Part shown: positions 7,158 through 11,915 of the stretch, in pieces | Layout: each line of letters begins with the position of its first letter | How positions within the stretch are numbered: the first letter of the stretch is position 1 | Assembly: GCA_002315155.1 (NCBI GenBank) | Contig: DCFY01000062.1 | Location: forward strand, 1-11,915 | DNA: 11,915 nucleotides | Reading direction: 5' to 3' | Origin: Megamonas sp. UBA1792 | GTDB lineage: Bacteria > Bacillota_C > Negativicutes > Selenomonadales > Selenomonadaceae | Notes under the pieces: model-generated | Databases searched by the model: none | Told to the model about the DNA's origin: nothing | The model's input: only the letters and a program-made list of their open reading frames with translations | Made by a program: the position numbers and the translations under genes

Positions 7158-8909
7158 CTACTTTTTGTTAAATTTACTAAATTCATGTTCTTTTTGTACC
7201 TTGTGATAATGAGTGTGAAGAAGCTCATGTGCCTTTTTACTTAGAGGTTCACCGAGAAAATCTTTATAGAGCGCGATGATATCCGGATTTTCGTGAGACT
7301 TGCGGAGTTTCATGCCTTTATCAATTGCATAAAGAGATGCCATGCGCTGCTTTTTAATTTCCATTGTAGTACCAATGGGTTGTCCACCGCCGCCAATGCA
7401 GCCGCCTGGGCAAGCCATGATCTCGATAAAGTCATAGTCGCATTTACCAGCCTTGATCTTTTCCATGATTTTTTTTGCATTAATTAATGTATGAGCGATT
7501 GCAATTTTTACTTTACGAATTCCGAGGTCAACTGTAGCCTCCTTGATTCCCTGAAAACCGCGAACATCGGCAAAGTCAACCGGATCAAGTGTCTTTCCTG
7601 TAACTTTTTCATAGACTGTACGCAGTGCTGCTTCCATAACACCACCAGTCGTGCCAAAGATTACAGCAGCGCCGGAGCCGGAGCCGAGCGGGCTGTCAAA
7701 ATCGCTGGCATTGAGACTCTGGAAGTTGAGACCAACATATTTTATGAGCTTTGTGAGTTCGCGTGTCGTGAGGACGATATCAACGTCCTTCATGCCATTA
7801 CGGCCCATTTCCGGGCGGGCTGCTTCAAATTTTTTGGCTGTGCATGGCATGATAGATACAGTAACAATGTCTTTTGGATCAATACCAATCTGCTTTGAGT
7901 AGTAAGTCTTGGCCATAGCACCAAACATTTCCATTGGTGATTTCGCTGAAGAAAGATGATCGATATAGTCACCATAGTGCTTTTCCATGAAATTAACCCA
8001 GCCTGGGCTGCAGGATGTAATCATTGGCAGTTTGCCGCCATTTTGGATGCGATCAAGAAGCTCAGAGCCTTCTTCCATAATGGTAAGATCGGCACCAAAG
8101 TTTGTATCAAATACGCGATCAAACCCGAGCATGCGAAGTGCTGTAACCATCTGGCCAGTAACAATAGCGCCTGTTGGCAGTTTAAAAGCATCACCAAGGG
8201 CTACACGTACAGACGGTGCAACTTGAACAATGACATGCTTCTTCGGATTTTGAAGGACGTCAATGACCTTTTGGGTATCATCTTTTTCGACAATTGCACC
8301 TGTAGGACAAACGAGGCTGCACTGTCCGCATAGGATACAGTCCGTTTTTTCCATGGGTTTATTATAAGCAGTCGTGACTCTGATTTTATCGCTTCGACCG
8401 GCATAAGTCAGGGCACTGATGCCCTGAATATCTTTGCAGGCGCGAATACAGCGTCCGCATTTGATGCATTTAGATGGGTCGTGGACGATACTTGGATTTG
8501 TATCCTCTACTGGAAGATGTTCACTTACATCCGGCAAATGCGAAGTAAGGATGTTAAAGCGACTGCAGAGTTCCTGAAGGTCACAGTTCTGGTTGCGTGC
8601 ACATGTAAGGCAATTTTGCTCATGGTTTGCAAGTATAAGCTGCAGGATGCCAACCTGAGTGTCACGAACAATAGGTGTATCTGTATGGATTTCCATGCCA
8701 TCCCAGACATCTGTTGAACAGGCAGCAAGCAAACGACGCTTGCCAACGACTTCAACAGAACAGATACGGCAATGTGCCTTAACTTTTTGATCCGGATGGT
8801 AGCAGAGGTGCGGTATATCAATGTTGAGCTTCTTTGCCGCCTGCATGATCTTTGTTCCCTTTTCAACTTGCAGAGGAATGTTATTTATTTTGATGTTTAC
8901 CATTTCCAT
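7158..8909 (-). CDS. hydA: NADH-dependent [FeFe] hydrogenase, catalytic subunit
   Basis: Catalytic subunit making H2 from protons with electrons passed from HydB and HydC; 583 residues, cytoplasmic. Domains in order: N-terminal [2Fe-2S] domain (Cys36, 47, 50, 64), NuoG-type His-Cys3 [4Fe-4S] site (His96, Cys100, 103, 109), two ferredoxin-type [4Fe-4S] sites (Cys148-158 and 191-201), and the H-cluster domain with L1 TSCSPGW (298-304), L2 MPCTAKKFE (354-362) and L3 MACPGGCIGGGGQP (497-510). Residues of the proton path known from Clostridium CpI are present (Cys300, Glu280, Glu283, Ser320). The odd point is Ser301 in L1 where CpI has a cluster-ligating Cys. It lacks the C-terminal [2Fe-2S] extension of Thermotoga HydA. 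Start ATG 8909 overlaps the hydB stop by one base (TAATG) and follows GGAGG at 8923-8919, so translation is coupled. Confidence 0.95.
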   Translation of the reverse strand: MEMVNIKINNIPLQVEKGTKIMQAAKKLNIDIPHLCYHPDQKVKAHCRICSVEVVGKRRLLAACSTDVWDGMEIHTDTPIVRDTQVGILQLILANHEQNCLTCARNQNCDLQELCSRFNILTSHLPDVSEHLPVEDTNPSIVHDPSKCIKCGRCIRACKDIQGISALTYAGRSDKIRVTTAYNKPMEKTDCILCGQCSLVCPTGAIVEKDDTQKVIDVLQNPKKHVIVQVAPSVRVALGDAFKLPTGAIVTGQMVTALRMLGFDRVFDTNFGADLTIMEEGSELLDRIQNGGKLPMITSCSPGWVNFMEKHYGDYIDHLSSAKSPMEMFGAMAKTYYSKQIGIDPKDIVTVSIMPCTAKKFEAARPEMGRNGMKDVDIVLTTRELTKLIKYVGLNFQSLNASDFDSPLGSGSGAAVIFGTTGGVMEAALRTVYEKVTGKTLDPVDFADVRGFQGIKEATVDLGIRKVKIAIAHTLINAKKIMEKIKAGKCDYDFIEIMACPGGCIGGGGQPIGTTMEIKKQRMASLYAIDKGMKLRKSHENPDIIALYKDFLGEPLSKKAHELLHTHYHKVQKEHEFSKFNKK

Positions 8910-10159
8910 TATTTAGCACCTCCGATTGCAAATGATTCGGGAAATACCTTCATGGCAGAAACAAGTGCATTTTGCGCTGTTTCACCCAGCCCGCAGAGGG
9001 AAGACATTGCCATAATCTTTGCAATCTTTTTCATTGCGTTAATATCGTCCTGTGTTGCAGTACCGGCAGCAAGTTTTTCAAGGAAAAGCTTGATATGACG
9101 ATTGCCTTCACGGCATGGTACACATTGACCACAGCTTTCGTGTGAGAAAAAAGCCTGTGTTGCCCGGAGGAAATCAATGACGCTTGTACGTTCATCAATG
9201 ACGAGTATAGCACCAGAACCGACGATAACACCAGCTTTTTGCAGGTCATCATATGTATATGGGATATCAAGAAGGTCGGCGTTGGCAACTTTACCAGAGG
9301 CACCACCAAACTGAATGAGACGGATTGCACGGTCTTCTTTAATGCCGCCAGCATAGTTATAAATGATCTCACGTACTGTTGTGCCAAACGGAATTTCAAA
9401 AACACCCGGAGTATTGACGTTACCACCGACGCTAATAAGTTTCGTGCCAATAGATTCACCGCTGCCATAGTTTTGGTATTCCTTTTTATCATCAAGCAAA
9501 AGATGTGGGACGATAGAGAGACTTTCTACATTGTTTACGCAGGTAGGCAAAGCAAAAAGACCACTTTGTTTCATGAAAGGCGGTTTCATACGAGGACGCC
9601 CGGCTTTGCCCTCGATGGAGCGAATAAGTGCGGTGCCTTCCCCGCAGACATAGGCGCCCGCACCAGAGTAAAGATGGATATTAAAGTCAAAGCCCTTGCC
9701 AAGAATGTTCGTACCCAGAAAGCCATAACTTTTTGCCTGCCGGATTGCATTCAGAAGAAGTGGGCGCAGATGTGAATATTCTTCACGCATGTAAATATAA
9801 CCATCCTGTGCTTTTACGGTGTAGCCGGCAATAATCATACTTTCAATAAGATTGAACGGGTCCTTGGTGATGAGCTCACGGTCCTTGAATGTACAGGGCT
9901 CACCTTCATCAGCATTACAGATAACGACTTTTTTCTCACCTATAACAGCTCGGGCTTGTGACCATTTGCGGCCCATATCATAAGCAGCACCACCGCGGCC
10001 TTTGACTTTGGCTTCGGCAATTGTTGCAGCGATATCTTCACCATCCATTGTGACTGCTTTTTTTAGTGCTTCAAAGCCGCCAATATTCATATAGGACCCA
10101 ATGGAGGAAACATCATACTTATCAAAATTCTTTGTGATAAAGTGTATCGGTTTACTCAT
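8909..10159 (-). CDS. hydB: [FeFe] hydrogenase flavin/NADH-binding subunit (NuoF-like)
   Basis: FMN- and NADH-binding subunit that takes electrons from NADH for HydA. At 416 residues it is about the length of complex I NuoF and far shorter than bifurcating HydB proteins (around 600). Seen: FMN/NADH motif GRGGAAYDMGRKW at 54-66, NADEGEPCTFKDR at 82-94, GAGAYVCGEGTALIRSIEG at 166-184, an SLBB-like region near 240-272, and one [4Fe-4S] site (Cys343, 346, 349 and 389). No thioredoxin-like [2Fe-2S] domain precedes the FMN domain and no 2[4Fe-4S] domain follows it. Two motif residues differ from the usual pattern: Cys89 where Gly is typical and Gly175 where Glu is typical. Start ATG follows AAAGGAGA; it is 21 bases after hydC and shares a base with hydA. 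This suggests an NADH-linked, ferredoxin-independent enzyme, which is an inference. Confidence 0.92.
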   Translation of the reverse strand: MSKPIHFITKNFDKYDVSSIGSYMNIGGFEALKKAVTMDGEDIAATIAEAKVKGRGGAAYDMGRKWSQARAVIGEKKVVICNADEGEPCTFKDRELITKDPFNLIESMIIAGYTVKAQDGYIYMREEYSHLRPLLLNAIRQAKSYGFLGTNILGKGFDFNIHLYSGAGAYVCGEGTALIRSIEGKAGRPRMKPPFMKQSGLFALPTCVNNVESLSIVPHLLLDDKKEYQNYGSGESIGTKLISVGGNVNTPGVFEIPFGTTVREIIYNYAGGIKEDRAIRLIQFGGASGKVANADLLDIPYTYDDLQKAGVIVGSGAILVIDERTSVIDFLRATQAFFSHESCGQCVPCREGNRHIKLFLEKLAAGTATQDDINAMKKIAKIMAMSSLCGLGETAQNALVSAMKVFPESFAIGGAK

Positions 10160-10180
10160 AAACGCTTAATTCTCCTTTAC

Positions 10181-10681
10181 TTAAAGTAGTTTATTCAGTA
10201 GCTCTTCAATTTTTTCATGGCTGTCAAGATGTCCATAGACATTCCCATTGATACGTACAGCCGGTGCCTGATCGCAAGCACCAAAACAAGGTACGCTCTC
10301 AAGTGTGAAACGGCCGTCATAGGTAACCTCGTCAATATCAATGCCAAGAAGTTCCTTAAAAGTAGAGAATATGGACTGGTTGTCATTGACCTGGCAAACA
10401 ATGGAATTGCAGATTTGAATTGGATATTTTGCACGGGGACTTTCTGAGAGGCTGGAATAGAATGTGATGCAGTCATAGATGTTTGAGATCTTTACATCAA
10501 GTTTTTCAGCAACGTAATAGGCAATAGTTTCTGGAATATAGTGTTGTTCGATAAGACCCTGTACATCGAGCAGAACGCCAACAATCTGTGTCTGATCATA
10601 ATCATGCGATGCCAGTACAAGATCGATTTTTGCCGCGAGTTCTTGGGTCAAGGCATAGTCTTGCTTTTGAGCGGTTAGCAT
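10181..10681 (-). CDS. hydC: [FeFe] hydrogenase [2Fe-2S] subunit (NuoE-like)
   Basis: Thioredoxin-fold [2Fe-2S] subunit that works with HydB in electron transfer from NADH; 166 residues, the normal length for NuoE/HydC. The N-terminal helical bundle (about 10-80, with YYVAEKLDV and the ITFYSSL segment) is followed by the cluster domain with Cys91 and Cys96 (CNSIVC) and Cys132 and Cys136 (CFGACDQAP), the standard four-cysteine pattern. Start ATG at 10681 is preceded by an excellent AGGAGGT (10694-10688 region). It is the first gene of hydC-hydB-hydA. The related HndABCD operon has an additional small ferredoxin-like gene (hndB) between the NuoE- and NuoF-like genes, and that is absent here. 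The family also occurs in formate dehydrogenases, but the adjacent hydA fixes the assignment. Confidence 0.93.
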   Translation of the reverse strand: MLTAQKQDYALTQELAAKIDLVLASHDYDQTQIVGVLLDVQGLIEQHYIPETIAYYVAEKLDVKISNIYDCITFYSSLSESPRAKYPIQICNSIVCQVNDNQSIFSTFKELLGIDIDEVTYDGRFTLESVPCFGACDQAPAVRINGNVYGHLDSHEKIEELLNKLL

Positions 10682-10723
10682 ACAAAAACCTCCTGTGATA
10701 TATAATACACAACATACTCTCTT

Positions 10724-10752
10724 ATTATATACAAAATTAAATCATTTGCCTA
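10724..10752 (-). promoter_or_regulatory. probable promoter of hydCBA
   Basis: On the - strand TAGGCA (10752-10747), a 17-base spacer and TATAAT (10729-10724); transcription would begin near 10717. An imperfect dyad TGTG-N10-CACA (10694-10711) lies between the start point and the hydC ribosome binding site, where a repressor could act. Several other AT-rich -10 look-alikes exist in this region, so the choice is tentative. Confidence 0.45.
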
Positions 10753-10891
10753 TATAATATAAGAAAATATTACGAAAAAACAATAAAAAACGAATGAAAA
10801 AAAGAAGAAAGAATACAGAATTGTATAATAATTTATGTGTAAAATTGCAAAATTTATCATATTCCGATATTTTAAAGGCAGAAAAAGAAGA

Positions 10892-10963
10892 ACTGTAAAT
10901 TTACAGTATACATATTTACAGTTATATGCTATAATATAGGTGTCTTCGTAGATGAACTGTAAA
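10892..10963. repeat. ACTGTAAA/TTTACAGT operator-like array
   Basis: A perfect 16-bp palindrome ACTGTAAATTTACAGT at 10892-10907 is followed by a TTTACAGT half-site at 10915-10922 and an ACTGTAAA half-site at 10956-10963. The longer word GAACTGTAAAT occurs twice (10890-10900 and 10954-10964). The copies surround the promoter at 10907-10935: one next to the -35, one in the spacer, one just past the start point. That is the layout of a repressor operator. I do not recognise the motif as that of a known regulator. Confidence 0.7.
10907..10935 (+). promoter_or_regulatory. extended -10 promoter of the 79-residue gene
   Basis: TATACA (10907-10912), a 17-base spacer and TATAAT (10930-10935) preceded by TGC, giving an extended -10. 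Transcription would start near 10942. The elements are interleaved with the operator-like repeats, so binding there should block polymerase. Confidence 0.6.
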
Positions 10964-10996
10964 TGCGGCTCACACAATAGTGATGGGGGGATATTT

Positions 10997-11236
10997 ATGG
11001 CAATTAAAAATGTTGCAATGGACCGAAGAGATAGTGCAGACTATCGTAATCTTTTAAAAAGAGGAGGTTTCATTTCGGCTAGTTATCTATCAATTAGCGG
11101 TTTTGATGCCAGTCGGCTGAAAAGACTCGCGCAGCAGGGAAAGCTTGACGCAATTCGGTGTGCTATTGGTAAATCCATAAGATGGTATTATTGTGAGAAG
11201 CAAGCAGAATTGGCTCATTTACGTGGCGAAGTGTAA
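10997..11236 (+). CDS. 79-residue putative winged-helix DNA-binding protein (excisionase/MerR-like)
   Basis: Small basic, cytoplasmic protein without a recognised name. The core from about residue 24 to 64, with ISASYLSISGFDASRLKRL followed by AQQGKLDAIRCAIGKSIRWYY, resembles the pattern of excisionase/MerR-type winged helices: a helix-turn-helix (SISGFDASRLKRL), a G-x-L turn, and a wing ending in an aromatic pair. The remote resemblance is by eye only. Start ATG 10997 is preferred to the in-frame ATG at 10952 because a G-rich GGGGGGA (10985-10991) precedes it, while 10952 has no ribosome binding site. Its promoter is embedded in the ACTGTAAA array, which suggests autoregulation, and it is divergent from hydCBA, so it might also affect the hydrogenase. 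It is transcribed alone, between that promoter and the terminator at 11275-11303. No phage or integrase genes are nearby, which argues against a true excisionase. Confidence 0.68.
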   Translation: MAIKNVAMDRRDSADYRNLLKRGGFISASYLSISGFDASRLKRLAQQGKLDAIRCAIGKSIRWYYCEKQAELAHLRGEV

Positions 11237-11274
11237 AAATGTTTTATTTGGATGTCTATAATTGAGAATTTATG

Positions 11275-11303
11275 GAACCGGTAGCACCGGTTCTCTTTTT
11301 TTT
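11275..11303 (+). terminator. intrinsic terminator after the 79-residue gene
   Basis: Perfect 8-bp stem GAACCGGT (11275-11282) / ACCGGTTC (11286-11293) with a 3-base loop, followed by TCTTTTTTTT to 11303. It lies about 38 bases after the stop codon. Confidence 0.93.
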
Positions 11304-11308
11304 GCAAT

Positions 11309-11396
11309 AAAAGCAGAAAAACAGATTTTAATTTGTACTTTACTGAACAATCATTGAACTGGATCTTCTTGGTCGCAAGGGTGTTCTGCTTTTTTT
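11309..11396 (+). other. long-range inverted repeat ending in a T-tract, candidate structured RNA or second terminator
   Basis: AAAAGCAGAA (11309-11318) is the exact complement of TTCTGCTTTT (11384-11393), and seven T follow from 11390. The 65-base interior holds two small hairpins: ACAGAT/ATTTGT around TTTA, and CTTG/CAAG around GTCG. A closed multi-helix structure with a terminator-like end is possible. No clear promoter for a separate small RNA was found, and the promoter of the next gene lies after it, so it is not an obvious leader of that gene. Confidence 0.35.
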
Positions 11397-11406
11397 CATA
11401 TAATTA

Positions 11407-11415
11407 TGATATAAT
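11407..11415 (+). promoter_or_regulatory. extended -10 promoter of the metallophosphoesterase-like gene
   Basis: TGATATAAT (11407-11415) is a consensus extended -10 (TGN then TATAAT). No good -35 is present 17 bases upstream (TGCTTT, within the T-tract), as is common for extended -10 promoters. The transcript would begin near 11422, about 28 bases before the ATG. Confidence 0.55.
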
Positions 11416-11449
11416 ACGAGAATGATAAATAAGATTTGGAGGAATAAGG

Positions 11450-11915
11450 ATGAGAGGTCCGGGGACTTTGTTTTTTGTGATTATTGTAGTTGTTATGTTG
11501 GTGGTGACAGCACTTTTTAGTAAGACACTTGATTATATATGTACAGCAAAATATAGAAGCTTTGTCAGGAAAATGTGTTTGGTTCTCAATGGTGCGTCAA
11601 TGGCAGGACTTCTCATGGGCAAGTGGTTGTTTGGTGATTGGGCTTTTACCGGGCCTTTACTGCGTCTCCTGTCGATGTGGTTTATGCTGCAAGTGCTTAT
11701 GATTGGAGCGGTGTTTTTAATTGTATTTGTGCGATTTGCTTATCGTAAATTGAAAGGGACAAATGTTCCGGTTGATAAGGATCGACGGCGTATGCTGCAG
11801 TATGCTGCAGTTTTTCCCGCGGCAGCGTTGGGGACGTCAGCTTATGGGGGACTTTGTGAAAGTGATCATATTGAGGATACACAGAATGACATTTATATAG
11901 AAGGAATAGATAGTT
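11450..11915 (+). CDS. N-terminal membrane part of a probable metallophosphoesterase, 3' end missing
   Basis: 155 codons are visible and the frame is open at the window edge. Start ATG 11450 follows GGAGG at 11438-11442. Three hydrophobic segments (about residues 6-24, 42-61 and 70-96) are followed by a basic linker and DRRRMLQYAAVFPAAALG (111-128), a twin-arginine-like motif plus a short hydrophobic stretch, then SAYGGLCESD. This arrangement (membrane segments, an RR-type stretch, then a YGG-x-E region) is what I recall of membrane-anchored metallophosphoesterases related to YkuE in Negativicutes. The catalytic domain with its metal-binding Asp/His/Asn motifs would lie beyond the edge, so the assignment rests on the N-terminus alone and could be wrong. 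The gene has its own extended -10 promoter. Confidence 0.5.
   Translation, partial: MRGPGTLFFVIIVVVMLVVTALFSKTLDYICTAKYRSFVRKMCLVLNGASMAGLLMGKWLFGDWAFTGPLLRLLSMWFMLQVLMIGAVFLIVFVRFAYRKLKGTNVPVDKDRRRMLQYAAVFPAAALGTSAYGGLCESDHIEDTQNDIYIEGIDS

Larger units (their letters stand above)
10682..10996. other. AT-rich divergent control region between hydC and the 79-residue gene
   Basis: About 315 bases with no supported gene. The left end carries the hydC ribosome binding site and probable promoter, the right end the ACTGTAAA operator array and promoter of the small regulator-like gene. The middle (about 10753-10885) is a strongly AT-rich, A-rich stretch in which I see nothing specific beyond possible curvature from A-tracts. 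Two divergent units share this region. Confidence 0.6.

Noticed and set aside
7491..7898. 135-codon open frame on the + strand antisense to hydA
   Set aside because: Antisense shadow of the H-cluster domain of HydA, with no ribosome binding site.
9239..9775. 178-codon open frame on the + strand antisense to hydB
   Set aside because: It lies wholly inside a clearly recognised NuoF-like gene, has no promoter or ribosome binding site, and its product resembles nothing; it is a by-product of codon bias.
10694..10711. Rex-like dyad TGTG-N10-CACA before hydC
   Set aside because: A redox regulator Rex would make sense for an NADH hydrogenase, but the consensus spacing between TGTG and CACA is 8 bases and here it is 10, and the inner positions fit poorly. 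Kept only as a remark in the promoter entry.
10750..10977. 75-codon - strand frame in the AT-rich hydC upstream region
   Set aside because: Product is a low-complexity Phe/Tyr/Ile run typical of AT-rich DNA, and the frame crosses the operator array.
10952..10996. Upstream ATG that would add 15 residues (MNCKCGSHN...) with a CxC motif to the 79-residue protein
   Set aside because: No ribosome binding site precedes it, it overlaps an operator half-site, and the start at 10997 has a strong G-rich site. The cysteine pair is therefore probably not translated.
1..11915. CRISPR arrays, insertion sequences, tRNA or phage genes
   Set aside because: Looked for and not seen: no regularly spaced repeats, transposase frames, cloverleaf patterns or integrase motifs.

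Overview
The window looks like a chromosomal stretch of an anaerobic, low-to-mid GC fermentative Firmicute. The best guess is a member of the Negativicutes/Selenomonadales. This rests on the gene content (an uronate/KDG catabolic operon, a trimeric NADH-linked [FeFe] hydrogenase, a fused ThrE-type exporter, a YczE-type membrane protein), strong AGGAGG-type ribosome binding sites, and frequent T-tailed intrinsic terminators. Genus and species cannot be fixed from the sequence alone. No tRNA, rRNA, CRISPR array, insertion sequence or phage gene was seen.

Region 1 (1-3444, + strand) is the end of a hexuronate/pectin degradation operon: kduI (5' end cut by the window edge), kduD, the KDG permease gene kdgT and the KDPG/KDG aldolase gene eda, closed by a strong terminator. 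Together they turn unsaturated uronate products (5-keto-4-deoxyuronate) into 2-keto-3-deoxygluconate (KDG), import KDG, and cleave the phosphorylated product to pyruvate and glyceraldehyde-3-phosphate. The KDG kinase the route needs is not in the window. Two intergenic gaps in the operon carry sizeable imperfect hairpins.

Region 2 (3511-4782, + strand) has its own promoter, then a 51-residue protein with a perfect ferredoxin-type CX2CX2CX3CP motif, then a cytoplasmic type I L-asparaginase. A near-perfect bidirectional terminator separates this unit from the convergent gene that follows.

Region 3 (4794-7119, - strand) holds a fused ThrE/YjjP-YjjB-type exporter and a YczE-like integral membrane protein. 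The likely yczE promoter is squeezed between the upstream hydrogenase terminator and the reading frame, and it argues for a start codon further downstream than the longest frame suggests.

Region 4 (7118-10752, - strand) is the operon hydC-hydB-hydA, encoding a trimeric NADH-dependent [FeFe] hydrogenase that would dispose of fermentation electrons as H2. The flavin subunit is short: it lacks the extra N- and C-terminal iron-sulfur domains of the electron-bifurcating HydB proteins. HydA carries the L1 motif TSCSPGW instead of TSCCPGW.

Region 5 (10682-11915, + strand) starts with an AT-rich divergent control region. It holds a 16-bp perfect palindrome and two further half-sites around a good promoter, followed by a 79-residue winged-helix-like DNA-binding protein gene, a terminator, and a large inverted repeat ending in a T-tract. 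Last comes the 5' part of a membrane protein that looks like the N-terminus of a metallophosphoesterase. The most novel-looking items are the tiny ferredoxin-motif protein beside asparaginase and the operator array with its putative small regulator divergent to the hydrogenase operon.
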